Below, piece after piece: positions 51,892-60,501 of a stretch of DNA of 64,000 nt. A program made the translations under genes and the position numbers. The DNA is from Cyclobacteriaceae bacterium. GTDB taxonomy: Bacteria; Bacteroidota; Bacteroidia; Cytophagales; Cyclobacteriaceae. How positions within the stretch are numbered: position 1 is the stretch's first letter; the number at the start of each line of letters is the position of its first letter. Below the pieces are notes generated by a model. It did not search any database and was not told where the DNA came from. It was given only the letters and a program-made list of their open reading frames with translations. The stretch lies in assembly GCA_026129485.1 (NCBI GenBank), contig JAHCHY010000021.1, positions 18,238-82,237 on the forward strand. Direction: 5' to 3'.

Positions 51892-52650
51892 TCAGTTTCT
51901 GTGCACTAAAAAATCTTCTACCAGCTGGTTAAACTTTTCCGGATGCTCCATCATGGGAGCATGGCAACATTTGTCTATAAACTTCAGCTCGGAATTGGGA
52001 ATAAGCCTGTTAAACTCATGCCCTACCATTGGTGGTGTGATGGTGTCGTTCAGGCCCCAAACCAGCAGCGTGGGAACTTTAATGTTGGGCAGCTCCAGCG
52101 CCAGGTTATTGCGTTGCGCGGATTTGGCAATCGCTACAATGCGCATACACTTGGGTATACTTTTGGTGGTTTCAAATACTTCGTCCACCAGTTCTTTTGA
52201 TGCCACATTCGGATCGTAAAACGTGTACGCCACGCGCTCGCGGATGTAATCGTAGCTTCCCCTGCGCGGGTAAGAGCCGCCCATAGTGTTTTCAAATAGC
52301 CCGGAACTTCCGGTAAGCACCAGCTTGGAAACTTTGGCCGGGTTGGCCAGCGTATAGAGAATGCCTACGTGCCCGCCCAGCGAATTTCCCATGATGATCA
52401 TGTTGTCTAATTGCTTCATGGCCACAAAGCGCTCGGTAAACTCGCGCAAGCCCACCAGCCCGGCTTCTTTAATGGGCATTTCGTATATGGGCAGCATGGG
52501 TATTACTACCCTGAAATGTTTTTTATAGTGATTCACCACGCCTTCCCAGTTGCTCAACGCTCCGAAAAGTCCGTGTAAAAGCATCAGCACCTGGCCTTCG
52601 CCTTCATCTACAAATTTGAAATCTTTCTCTTCTTTAACCACCAACGACAT
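51892..52650 (-). CDS. Alpha/beta-fold hydrolase
   Basis: 252 residues, no signal peptide. Core features: oxyanion region VLMLLHGLFGALSNWEGVVNHYKKHF, nucleophile elbow MGNSLGGHVGILY near residue 90, acid region LLVWGLNDTITPP and the catalytic His in DKCCHAPMMEHPEKFNQ. This is an esterase or lyase-type hydrolase with unknown substrate. It sits in the conserved operon between cvpA and the CBS gene, a position that recurs in related genomes (recollection), so a housekeeping role is plausible. Confidence 0.88.
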   Translation of the reverse strand: MSLVVKEEKDFKFVDEGEGQVLMLLHGLFGALSNWEGVVNHYKKHFRVVIPMLPIYEMPIKEAGLVGLREFTERFVAMKQLDNMIIMGNSLGGHVGILYTLANPAKVSKLVLTGSSGLFENTMGGSYPRRGSYDYIRERVAYTFYDPNVASKELVDEVFETTKSIPKCMRIVAIAKSAQRNNLALELPNIKVPTLLVWGLNDTITPPMVGHEFNRLIPNSELKFIDKCCHAPMMEHPEKFNQLVEDFLVHRN

Positions 52651-52698
52651 GGATGTCCTGATTTACTAACCGATAAATAACTTAAAAAAAGACAAACC

Positions 52699-53205
52699 TC
52701 AGAACTGCCTGAAGGTTTCTTTGAAAAATGGTAAAAATTCCCCGAAAAAAGAAGCTGCACCGGGCGCCACCCCTGCCACCCAGGGAAATAACACCGAATC
52801 TTTGGCCTGTGCATCCAGCCAATCCAAATCAAACGACTCCAGTATCCAGATTATAACGCTGATACTGAACGCATACTTCAGCACACCCAGCACGGCCCCG
52901 GCCCACGCATCTACCCTTCCCAAAAAAGTTTTATCTAACGAATTTTTAATCCGGTTGCCAATGAACAAAACCAGCAGCAGAACCAGCCCAAAAATTAACA
53001 GGAAGGAAATATATGGCAGCACTTTCGTATCGGCATTAAACTCACGCGCCAATACCGCTACACCCCAGCCCATCAGCTTAAATCCCAAAAGCACACCGGC
53101 AACCAGCGCCAGCAAAAAGAACAACTCCATTAAGAAGCCGCGCTTATAGCCCATAAATGCACCAACAGCCAGAATGATGGCTATTACCAGGTCGGCTTTG
53201 CTCAA
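52699..53205 (-). CDS. CvpA-family membrane protein
   Basis: 168 residues with about four transmembrane helices. The family pattern appears at the N terminus: KADLVIAIILAVGAFMGYKRGFLMELFFLLALVAGVLLGFKL, and again in DKTFLGRVDAWAGAVLGVLKYAFSISVIIWIL. CvpA in E. coli is required for colicin V production and has been linked to envelope stability. Its start overlaps the yqeY stop by 4 bases. The last 60 residues are less hydrophobic. Confidence 0.85.
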   Translation of the reverse strand: MSKADLVIAIILAVGAFMGYKRGFLMELFFLLALVAGVLLGFKLMGWGVAVLAREFNADTKVLPYISFLLIFGLVLLLVLFIGNRIKNSLDKTFLGRVDAWAGAVLGVLKYAFSISVIIWILESFDLDWLDAQAKDSVLFPWVAGVAPGAASFFGEFLPFFKETFRQF

Positions 53206-53654
53206 GAGGCGAGTAATTTTTTTACCAGCTCCGAAATCATTTTGCCATCGGCTTTGCCGGCAAGCTGTTTGGTGGCCGTTCCCATCACCTTGCCCATGTC
53301 CTGCGGTCCTTTGGCGCCCACCTGCTCAATTATCTTTTTAAGCTCAGCCGAAACTTCTTCTTCAGACAATTGCTTGGGCAGATAGCGACTGATTATTTCC
53401 AGCTCAAGCAGCTCTTTCTGCGCCAGGTCGGTGCGCCCCTCTTTCTGAAAAATTTCGGCCGATTCCTTGCGTTGCTTGGCGGCTTTCATCAAGAGCTTGT
53501 TTTCTACATCAGCGCTGATCTCACCGGTAGCGCCTTTATCCGTTTCGGCCAACAGAATTAAAGACTTAACTGAGCGTAAAGCGGTAAGCTCTTCTTTATT
53601 CTTGGCTAACATGGCCGCTTTAATATCATTATCAATCTGCTGCTTCAGGCTCAT
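53202..53654 (-). CDS. yqeY: GatB/YqeY domain protein
   Basis: 150 residues, all helical: LKQQIDNDIKAAMLAKNKEELTALRSVKSLIL at the N terminus, then NKLLMKAAKQRKESAEIFQKEGRTDLAQKE, and at the end QDMGKVMGTATKQLAGKADGKMISELVKKLL, which matches the C-terminal tail domain of GatB. The protein is thought to bind tRNA or a tRNA-dependent amidotransferase, but the role of free-standing YqeY is not settled. It leads the minus-strand operon and overlaps cvpA by 4 bases. pdxJ is divergent, 85 bases away. Confidence 0.88.
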   Translation of the reverse strand: MSLKQQIDNDIKAAMLAKNKEELTALRSVKSLILLAETDKGATGEISADVENKLLMKAAKQRKESAEIFQKEGRTDLAQKELLELEIISRYLPKQLSEEEVSAELKKIIEQVGAKGPQDMGKVMGTATKQLAGKADGKMISELVKKLLAS

Positions 53655-53669
53655 AGATCAAATTCGTTT

Positions 53670-53677
53670 TAAATTTG
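53670..53677 (+). promoter_or_regulatory. -7 promoter element before pdxJ
   Basis: TAAATTTG matches TAnnTTTG, 62 bases upstream of the pdxJ ATG in the gap to the divergent yqeY. A -33 element is not clear. Confidence 0.3.
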
Positions 53678-53739
53678 TGGTAAAAATACGGCTACTTTCA
53701 GAAGATAAAAATTGAAGGCTAAAGCCGGGGAACATCAAG

Positions 53740-54453
53740 ATGACACGCCTTTCCGTAAATATTAACAAGATTGCCACGCTGCGCAATGCACGCGGAGGCA
53801 ACAACCCGGATGTAATTAAAGCAGCCATTGACTGCGAACGTTTTGGCGCTCAAGGTATAACCGTGCACCCCAGGCCGGATGAACGCCACATCCGCTACAG
53901 CGATGTGATCGAATTAAAAAAATTTGTAACCACTGAATTTAACATTGAAGGTTACCCGGATGATCGTTACCTGAAATTAGTTCGCGAAACAAAACCTGCA
54001 CAGGCCACGCTGGTGCCCGATGGGCCCGATGCGATTACTTCAAATGCCGGGTGGGATACTGTAAAAAACAAATCGCTTCTAATGGAAATTGTAAGCACGA
54101 TTAAAAGTTATGGTGTGCGTGTTTCTGTTTTTGTTGATCCGGTTGTGGCTATGGTTGAAGGCGCCAAAGCAGTTGGTGCAGACAGGATAGAACTATATAC
54201 CGAACCTTACGCTTCGCATTATCATAAAAACAGGGAAGTTTCCATCAAGCCTTATGTGGAAGCTGCAAAAGTTGCCGACCAGCTTGGGTTGGGAATAAAT
54301 GCCGGCCACGACCTGGACTTAGATAACCTGAAATATTTACACGATTCTATTCCGCATTTAGACGAAGTTTCGATTGGTCATGCCCTGATCTGCGATGCCT
54401 TGTATTTCGGGTTGGAGAATACCATTCAGCTTTACCTGAGGCAGTTGAAATAG
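53740..54453 (+). CDS. pdxJ: Pyridoxine 5'-phosphate synthase
   Basis: 237 residues. PdxJ condenses 1-deoxyxylulose 5-phosphate with 3-amino-2-oxopropyl phosphate to give vitamin B6 phosphate. Motifs: [18 protein letters not shown] at the N terminus, [16 protein letters not shown], and [16 protein letters not shown] with [17 protein letters not shown] at the end. It is divergent from the yqeY-to-ompH cluster, an arrangement seen in other Bacteroidota (recollection). A hairpin follows. Confidence 0.96.
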   Translation: MTRLSVNINKIATLRNARGGNNPDVIKAAIDCERFGAQGITVHPRPDERHIRYSDVIELKKFVTTEFNIEGYPDDRYLKLVRETKPAQATLVPDGPDAITSNAGWDTVKNKSLLMEIVSTIKSYGVRVSVFVDPVVAMVEGAKAVGADRIELYTEPYASHYHKNREVSIKPYVEAAKVADQLGLGINAGHDLDLDNLKYLHDSIPHLDEVSIGHALICDALYFGLENTIQLYLRQLK

Positions 54454-54455
54454 AA

Positions 54456-54491
54456 AGGCGTCTGACCCCGAACATTCGGGGTCAGTCGCCT
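54456..54491. terminator. Strong hairpin between convergent pdxJ and the esterase gene
   Basis: CTGACCCCGAA at 54462-54472 and TTCGGGGTCAG at 54475-54485 form an 11-bp stem, extended by AGGCG/CGCCT across a T-T mismatch. There is no T-tract. It is probably a transcription stop or processing signal shared by the two convergent genes. Confidence 0.65.
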
Positions 54492-54497
54492 GCTAAA

Positions 54498-56228
54498 TCA
54501 ATATCGCCAGCTCTTTACATCAGCTCCTTTGGGTGCGCTTTCCTGGATCCGTTTTAAAATTTTAGGCAGGTACATGGTGTTATAGCGCAAGCGCGATACA
54601 TAATTCGGATTTTCCTGGTCGCCATTCCAGCAGTGCTCGGCCCTGTCGCCATAATCTACTTCGCCTTTGTAAAACGGGGTTTGTGTTTTCTTTAAAAAAT
54701 CTTCCATCAAATACACGGCATTGTTCAGGTAGTAGTTGTCCATATCACCACAGTAAATATGAATCTTACCTTCCAGCTTTGGGCCTAACGTTTTCCAGTC
54801 GCGCTCCAGGATGTAGCGCAGGTCGTAATTCTCTTTCCAGTATTCGGCCACGCTTTTATCAATCTCCCCGGTTTCTTTATCAAAAATTCGTTTCGGGTAT
54901 CCGTCTTCACCTTGTGGTGAGTAAACGGCTTCCCAGATGTCCCACTGCTGGCCGCTGCGCGATTTTGTTCCCAATGCCAGCTCGTAATGATTGGTTTCTT
55001 CCATGGTGTTCTGAATCTGCCCCAGGTAATTGCGGTGTGCAGGGCGCGGAAGCTTTTTAAAGTCGCTATCGTACCAGTACGCATTTTTATCTTTATAAAT
55101 ATCCACAAGACAATACGCGCGGAAATCAATCGGATCAGGACATGCTGCAAAGCAGCCGTTGAAATCATCCGGGTAAAACATCTGTACCGCTAATGCTTCC
55201 CAACCCCCGGTAGAGCCGCCATAGGTAAAGCGTGCCCACCCTTCACCAATACCCCGAAATTGCTTTTCAATTTCAGGTACAAGCTCTTTCATAATGGCAT
55301 CTCCGTAAGACCCCAGGTTGGCCGAGTTTACCGCATAAGAATCATCGTAGTATGGATTGGCATGTTGTATTTCGATTACCAGGAAGCGTGGAAAGTTTTT
55401 GCTCGTCCACTGCCTGTAAAAATTATAAGCCTCCTGCTGCTGAAATTTTTTGTAGCCATAAATACCAAAGCGGGGAATGAAATCGGTGGTATCCATATCT
55501 GCTGGCGGAGGGTCCGTGCTGAATCCCCCGAAGTCGCTGGGAAAATGCCCGTGAAAAATCATGAGCGGATATTTCGCTTCCGGGTGTTCATCAAAGCCTT
55601 CGGGCACCAGCACATGCGCACCCAAATACATGGGGCGACCCCAAAATTCGGTGAGCAGCTTGCTCTGGATTTTAATATGCTTTACATATCTGGAATCTTT
55701 CGGCTCTTCTATCGGGGCAATTTCCTGATCCATAGAAAGCTTTATCGTTTCCTTCTTTGCAGGATCCACCAATACTTTAACCGGGTTGCTGTAAAAGTTA
55801 CCGGGCTTACGATTCCATTGCTGGCCTTCACCCTGGTCGGGAGGCAGCTTTACGGTATGGCCTGTTTTGAGGTGGAATGTTTCATAACGGTTGATCAATG
55901 CCTGCACATAATATTCACCTGCCGGAATATCTTTTATAGAACGCTTCGGAAAACCAAAAGCGTTTTCTGCATGAAGGGTGATCTCCTGCCCGGGTTGCAT
56001 AGCCTCTACATCTATTCCAAAAACAAGCTGTGTGGTTAATCCATCGTTAATCTGAAAACGCGGCTCCGATTTATCGTTATTGGCCAGCAGTAATAATAAC
56101 CGGCCATCCTGCGACTGATCACTCAATTCTTTTGTAAAAGAAATGGAAAACTTAAGCGGGGAAGACTTTTGATCTTGTTCGCAGCCAAGCAAAAACAAGA
56201 GTGCCAGCGCAGGCAGGATAGGTTTCAT
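54498..56228 (-). CDS. Large lipoprotein of the esterase type (alpha/beta hydrolase-like)
   Basis: 576 residues with a lipoprotein signal ending LLGC (Cys16). The N-terminal 170 residues are beta-rich (FSISFTKELSD, then VKLPPDQGEGQQWNRKPG). The C-terminal half contains YPLMIFHGHFPSDFGGF, FLVIEIQHANPYYDDSYAVN and the nucleophile elbow FTYGGSTGGWEALAVQM with Ser339, as in putative esterases of the IroE/Fes-like group. The final DYGDRAEHCWNGDQ includes a possible catalytic His. It is probably periplasmic, with unknown substrate, and convergent with pdxJ. Confidence 0.75.
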   Translation of the reverse strand: MKPILPALALLFLLGCEQDQKSSPLKFSISFTKELSDQSQDGRLLLLLANNDKSEPRFQINDGLTTQLVFGIDVEAMQPGQEITLHAENAFGFPKRSIKDIPAGEYYVQALINRYETFHLKTGHTVKLPPDQGEGQQWNRKPGNFYSNPVKVLVDPAKKETIKLSMDQEIAPIEEPKDSRYVKHIKIQSKLLTEFWGRPMYLGAHVLVPEGFDEHPEAKYPLMIFHGHFPSDFGGFSTDPPPADMDTTDFIPRFGIYGYKKFQQQEAYNFYRQWTSKNFPRFLVIEIQHANPYYDDSYAVNSANLGSYGDAIMKELVPEIEKQFRGIGEGWARFTYGGSTGGWEALAVQMFYPDDFNGCFAACPDPIDFRAYCLVDIYKDKNAYWYDSDFKKLPRPAHRNYLGQIQNTMEETNHYELALGTKSRSGQQWDIWEAVYSPQGEDGYPKRIFDKETGEIDKSVAEYWKENYDLRYILERDWKTLGPKLEGKIHIYCGDMDNYYLNNAVYLMEDFLKKTQTPFYKGEVDYGDRAEHCWNGDQENPNYVSRLRYNTMYLPKILKRIQESAPKGADVKSWRY

Positions 56229-56309
56229 ACATGCATGATTAATGTAAGGAAGATAAGCTGATTGGCGCTTTTGAACAAAGTTCTTTCTTTAGAGGATAAA
56301 ATTATTATT

Positions 56310-56323
56310 TGCAACAGGTTGCA
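56310..56323. promoter_or_regulatory. TGCAAC-N2-GTTGCA inverted repeat upstream of the response regulator
   Basis: TGCAACAGGTTGCA has the same arms as the operators at 13007 and 15473 but a 2-base spacer. It lies 66 bases before the response-regulator ATG and no -7 box overlaps it, so it is a weak candidate only. Confidence 0.25.
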
Positions 56324-56389
56324 GACCTTAATTTGGGTTTCCTGCTAAGCATTAGGTTATTATATTGCATCCTCTTTTTTGAAGAGCCC

Positions 56390-56767
56390 ATGACAATATA
56401 CCTGGTCGAGGACGATTTGATTTACGCTGAGTTTATTAAAAAAGCACTCGGTGGTGAAGGACGTGCGTTCTCGGTCTTTCATTCGGCCGAAGAAGGGCTT
56501 CCGGCTTTAGAAAAAGCGTTGCCTGATGTGCTGATTATCGATTATAAATTGCCCGGCATAAGCGGCATTGATTTGTATGAGAAAATCAAACCAAGACTAA
56601 AAGAAGAGAATAAAGTAATTATGCTCAGCTCGCTGGAAGACGGCAACATGGTGCTTAACTTCATTCAGCGCGGGGTACGCGATTATGTAATTAAAGATGA
56701 AAACGTGATTGATTCGCTGCAGGCTGTACTTAACGGCAGCGAGGACGATTACTACCTGTTTAACTAA
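56390..56767 (+). CDS. Single-domain response regulator
   Basis: 125 residues from ATG 56390 (the longer frame begins with TTG and adds an unlikely N terminus). The receiver pattern is complete: IYLVEDD with Asp8 and Asp9, IIDYKLPGISGIDLYE with phospho-acceptor Asp51, VIMLSSLED and VRDYVIKDEN with the conserved Lys. There is no output domain, so it signals by protein contact. The histidine kinase gene is convergent and overlaps its 3' end by 8 bases; the two may be partners, although their opposite orientation prevents co-transcription. Confidence 0.9.
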   Translation: MTIYLVEDDLIYAEFIKKALGGEGRAFSVFHSAEEGLPALEKALPDVLIIDYKLPGISGIDLYEKIKPRLKEENKVIMLSSLEDGNMVLNFIQRGVRDYVIKDENVIDSLQAVLNGSEDDYYLFN

Positions 56768-57653
56768 CTTCCGCAACCCGGCTTTCTTTTTTTGCCGGTT
56801 GTGCGCTCTTGTCTATTCTTACCGTAAACGTTGTGCCGGATCCTTCTTCGCTCTCGCAATAAATTTCGCTGTCCATTTTTTCAACCAGCGCTTTTACAAT
56901 AGATAAGCCCAGCCCGGTAGAGCTTTCGCCACCGGTGGGTCTGGCCGATAATCGTTGAAATTTACGATACAGGTTTTTCTGATCTTCTCTTGAGATTCCG
57001 GGGCCCTCGTCTTTGATCTTCACAGCCAGCTTATCACCCAGGTCATCAATAGCGATATAAATGCTCTTTCCTTCAGGGGAAAATTTCAATGCATTCGAAA
57101 TCAGGTTTTCAAAAATGCGACCCAGGTAAAGCTTATCGGCAAGCACCATAGCCTGCGATGGCGGATTGAAGTGTATCTGAATTTTTTTCTTTACTGCGAG
57201 CGTGCGGTAATTCTTTACAAGAGAGCCCAACACCAGCGCCAGGTTCAGATGTTCGGGTGTCTGATCAATTCCCTGGTCTTCCAGCCTGCGGTTATCCAGC
57301 AGGTTGCGGATCATGCTCAATCCATCCGCAACAATCTGGTGCATTTTACCCAGGTACTCGCGTTGCTCATCCAAAAGATTATCGCTGGTAAGCTCCATTA
57401 GCTGGATCAGCGCGAAGATGCGGTTAAACGGACCTTTTAAATCGTGCGACACCAGGCCGATAAGCTGTTGTTTTTCATGCACCAGGTCGCCCACTTCCTT
57501 GTTGCGCTTTTCCTGCTCCTGTATTTGTCGCTTTATCTCACGGCTTTGAACCACGATAAGCTTGTTCTTTTGCTTCAGCTTCAGGTATGCCCGCACCTGA
57601 AGCACAATTACAACCAGCAGCAAGCCAATCAGTATTGATACCAGGGTTTCCAT
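56760..57653 (-). CDS. Membrane-anchored sensor histidine kinase
   Basis: 297 residues. A single N-terminal helix (about 4-22) is followed by a coiled-coil stretch (about 25-62) and the dimerisation helix with His70 in GLVSHDLKGPFNRIFALIQ. The catalytic domain has the N box LISNALKFSPEGKSIY, the G1 box IKDEGPGISREDQ and the G2 box STGLGLSIVKALVEKM. There is no extracellular sensor loop, so the signal is probably internal or from a partner. The gene converges with the response regulator and shares its last 8 bases. Confidence 0.92.
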   Translation of the reverse strand: METLVSILIGLLLVVIVLQVRAYLKLKQKNKLIVVQSREIKRQIQEQEKRNKEVGDLVHEKQQLIGLVSHDLKGPFNRIFALIQLMELTSDNLLDEQREYLGKMHQIVADGLSMIRNLLDNRRLEDQGIDQTPEHLNLALVLGSLVKNYRTLAVKKKIQIHFNPPSQAMVLADKLYLGRIFENLISNALKFSPEGKSIYIAIDDLGDKLAVKIKDEGPGISREDQKNLYRKFQRLSARPTGGESSTGLGLSIVKALVEKMDSEIYCESEEGSGTTFTVRIDKSAQPAKKESRVAEVS

Positions 57654-57796
57654 ATTACATATCCTTTACAAAATCAGGAACGATTAATCCGTTCATTTAT
57701 TCTGATCAGTAAATGTAATGGTTTTGGCAAAGCTGTGCCACCTGCAAATGCATCAGGCTGGTTTCTTTAATTTGAATTTACGATGGGCGCAGTTTC

Positions 57797-58252
57797 TTAC
57801 AGGCGAATACGCAATTCTTCGCGATGCTTAACCGGAACTTTTACGGTAATACCATGCACGGCTACCCGCACAAACCCTACGTATTGAACTTCATACTTTT
57901 TTCCGCCCAGCAGGTTTTTGATTGTATCCACCAACCCAAGCTCTTTCAGCGAAAGTGTTGCCTGCAGGGGCACCGTAAAATCAGAACGCGGAGAAATTTT
58001 AAGCTTCATTTTCTGCCTTACCTCGGCCGATAGTTTGCCATCCACCAGCACATCCACATGAATTTCTTTCAGCTTCATTCCCATCGTATTCGGGTTATGA
58101 AAATACGCCTGCGCCAGCAGCTCCGGGTTATTGCTTTTGCCCACCTGCACCTCCACGTTGCGTATACCTTTAAATACGATGTCTTCTTTGGGGGCGCAAG
58201 CCTGCATCAGTATAAAAAATGAAATCGCGAAAAGTTTAATTCCTCTGCTCAT
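57797..58252 (-). CDS. LEA type 2 (WHy-domain) lipoprotein
   Basis: 151 residues from ATG 58252; the longer frame starts 36 bases earlier without a signal peptide. A lipoprotein signal ending LMQAC (Cys19) is followed by a LEA2-like beta sandwich: IVFKGIRNVEVQVGKSNNPELLAQAYFHNPNTMGMKLKEIHVDVLVDGKL, with the conserved NPN turn, and SPRSDFTVPLQATLSL. LEA2/WHy domains occur in envelope and stress proteins of many bacteria; the role is unknown. It is divergent from the oxygenase gene, whose start lies 47 bases away. Confidence 0.8.
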   Translation of the reverse strand: MSRGIKLFAISFFILMQACAPKEDIVFKGIRNVEVQVGKSNNPELLAQAYFHNPNTMGMKLKEIHVDVLVDGKLSAEVRQKMKLKISPRSDFTVPLQATLSLKELGLVDTIKNLLGGKKYEVQYVGFVRVAVHGITVKVPVKHREELRIRL

Positions 58253-58299
58253 ACGCTTCAAAGTTAAGTTCTGCTTGTAAATTCGCACTACTTATTTTT

Positions 58300-58920
58300 A
58301 TGACGTTTACTGATAAGCTCAATCCGCTTGCTGATGGCCTGGCCGGGCATGGCTTTGCTGTAATTGATGATTTTCTTTTGCCCGATGAAGTAACGGCCAT
58401 TCTTCAACTGGACGAATTCCAAAACGGTTTGTTACAATTCAAAAAGGCTGGTATCGGCCATCAGCAGGAAAAACAAATAAACGAAGGTGTTCGTGGCGAT
58501 TACATTCAATGGATTGACCGGGCAACTGCCATGCCAGCTATACAGGCTTACTTGGAAAAACTCAACACCCTGATCGGGTTTGTGAACCAGGCTTTGTACC
58601 TGAGCCTGAAAGATTACGAGGTGCACCTGACACAATACCCGCCCGGCACATTTTATAAGCGCCACCTCGACCAGTTTAAAAAAGACGATCACCGCAAGCT
58701 ATCGGCAATTTGTTATCTCAACACCAACTGGAAACCCGAAGAAGGCGGCCAGCTGAGGTTATATCCCGAAACAGGAGCACTTGATATATTACCCGAAGCC
58801 GGCAAGTTGGTTTGCTTTCGCAGCGATTTATTAGAGCATGAAGTATTGCCTGCCACACGCACGCGATTGAGCCTTACCGGGTGGCTGCTTGATCAGCATG
58901 CCGATTTGCGGCATCTTTAA
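58300..58920 (+). CDS. 2-oxoglutarate/Fe(II)-dependent oxygenase (prolyl 4-hydroxylase-like)
   Basis: 206 residues. Iron ligands are visible as HxD in FYKRHLDQF (His122, Asp124) and the distal His180 in DLLEHEVLPATRTR; the Arg just after (187 or 189) would bind 2-oxoglutarate. The strand LSAICYLNTNWKPEEGGQLRLYP and the fold order match the P4Hc family. Targets of such bacterial enzymes include ribosomal proteins and EF-Tu, but none can be assigned here. It is divergent from the LEA2 lipoprotein and 82 bases upstream of fumC. Confidence 0.88.
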   Translation: MTFTDKLNPLADGLAGHGFAVIDDFLLPDEVTAILQLDEFQNGLLQFKKAGIGHQQEKQINEGVRGDYIQWIDRATAMPAIQAYLEKLNTLIGFVNQALYLSLKDYEVHLTQYPPGTFYKRHLDQFKKDDHRKLSAICYLNTNWKPEEGGQLRLYPETGALDILPEAGKLVCFRSDLLEHEVLPATRTRLSLTGWLLDQHADLRHL

Positions 58921-58968
58921 AATCATCAACAAAATTTTAATTTTCAGATTCATTCATCATCAAATCAA

Positions 58969-58976
58969 TATTTTTG
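58969..58976 (+). promoter_or_regulatory. -7 promoter element before fumC
   Basis: TATTTTTG matches TAnnTTTG, 26 bases upstream of the fumC ATG. A TTTC lies near the -33 position at a long spacing of 23 bases. Confidence 0.4.
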
Positions 58977-59002
58977 CTTTACGGATATAAACACTACACG
59001 AT

Positions 59003-60388
59003 ATGAGCTACCGCATAGAAAAAGACACCATGGGCGAAGTACAGGTGCCGGCCGATAAATACTGGGGTGCACAAACCGAACGCTCGCGCAATAATTTCAA
59101 GATCGGGCCCGAGGCCAGCATGCCCAAAGAAATCATCTATGCGTTTGGCTACCTGAAAAAAGCAGCCGCCATTACCAACCACGAGTTAGGCGTGCTCGCT
59201 GCCGAAAAGAAAGATTTGATTGCTAAAGTGTGTGATGAAATTATTGCCGGCAAATTAGATGACCAGTTTCCGCTTGTGATCTGGCAAACCGGTTCGGGCA
59301 CACAAAGCAACATGAATGCGAATGAAGTGATTGCTTACCGGGCCCACGTGCTAAGCGGGGGGAAGCTAACTGACGAGAAAAAAGTGCTTCACCCGAACGA
59401 TGACGTAAACAAATCGCAAAGCAGCAACGATACATTTCCTACCGCCATGCACATAGCGGCTTACACGCAAGTGGTGGAAATCACCCTTCCGGGGATGAAG
59501 AAGCTTCGCGATACGCTGGCCAAAAAAGCAACTGAATACAAAAGCATAGTAAAGACCGGCCGTACTCACTTTATGGATGCCACACCGCTTACGCTGGGAC
59601 AGGAGTTTGGCGGCTATGTGCAGCAGATCGATAACAGCATCAAAGCCATCAACAACGCATTGGAAGCTGTGAAGGAGCTGGCATTGGGCGGCACTGCCGT
59701 AGGCACCGGCCTGAACACACCAAAGGGGTATGATGTATTGGTAGCCAAACACATTGCCGAGCTTACCGGCTACCCGTTTGTAACTGCCCCCAACAAGTTT
59801 GAGGCTTTGGCCGCACACGATGCTATGGTTGAGCTTTCAGGCGCATTAAAACGTGCTGCAGTAGCGCTGATGAAAATCGGCAATGACATCCGCATATTAA
59901 GCTCCGGCCCGCGCTCAGGTATTGGTGAAATTATCATACCCGATAATGAACCGGGTTCATCTATTATGCCGGGCAAAGTAAACCCTACACAACCCGAAGC
60001 GCTCACCATGGTTTGTGCGCAGGTAATCGGTAACGATGTGGCGGTTTCAGTTGGCGGCTCGAACGGACATTTTGAGCTGAATGTATTCAAGCCCGTAATT
60101 GCAGCCAATGTATTACAGTCTGCCCGTTTGATTGGCGATGCCTGCGTATCGTTTAACGACAAGTGTGCGGTGGGCATTGAGCCTAACCTTTCCATTATCA
60201 AACAACACATGGAAAACTCGCTGATGCTGGTTACATCGCTCAACACACACATTGGTTACGAGAACGCAGCCAGGATTGCCAAGAAGGCGCACAAGGAAAA
60301 CAAAACATTGCGTGAAGCGGCTATTGAATTGGGTCTTGTAACCAGCGAGCAGTTTGACGAGTGGGTACGCCCGGAGAAGATGGTGTAG
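59003..60388 (+). CDS. fumC: Fumarate hydratase, class II
   Basis: 461 residues. FumC hydrates fumarate to malate in the TCA cycle without an iron-sulfur cluster. Motifs: [14 protein letters not shown] near the N terminus, [14 protein letters not shown] near 97, [33 protein letters not shown], and the family signature [15 protein letters not shown] near 319. The length is normal. It is transcribed on its own; the next gene starts 113 bases later. Confidence 0.97.
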   Translation: MSYRIEKDTMGEVQVPADKYWGAQTERSRNNFKIGPEASMPKEIIYAFGYLKKAAAITNHELGVLAAEKKDLIAKVCDEIIAGKLDDQFPLVIWQTGSGTQSNMNANEVIAYRAHVLSGGKLTDEKKVLHPNDDVNKSQSSNDTFPTAMHIAAYTQVVEITLPGMKKLRDTLAKKATEYKSIVKTGRTHFMDATPLTLGQEFGGYVQQIDNSIKAINNALEAVKELALGGTAVGTGLNTPKGYDVLVAKHIAELTGYPFVTAPNKFEALAAHDAMVELSGALKRAAVALMKIGNDIRILSSGPRSGIGEIIIPDNEPGSSIMPGKVNPTQPEALTMVCAQVIGNDVAVSVGGSNGHFELNVFKPVIAANVLQSARLIGDACVSFNDKCAVGIEPNLSIIKQHMENSLMLVTSLNTHIGYENAARIAKKAHKENKTLREAAIELGLVTSEQFDEWVRPEKMV

Positions 60389-60501
60389 TTCTATCGGTCT
60401 TATCGGTAAGTTGCTAATGTGAGCTGATCTCTTGAATAGCGCATTTTCCAATAATTTTCTTACTTTTATCCTCAGATTAAACCAAACACAATCAAATCAA
60501 A

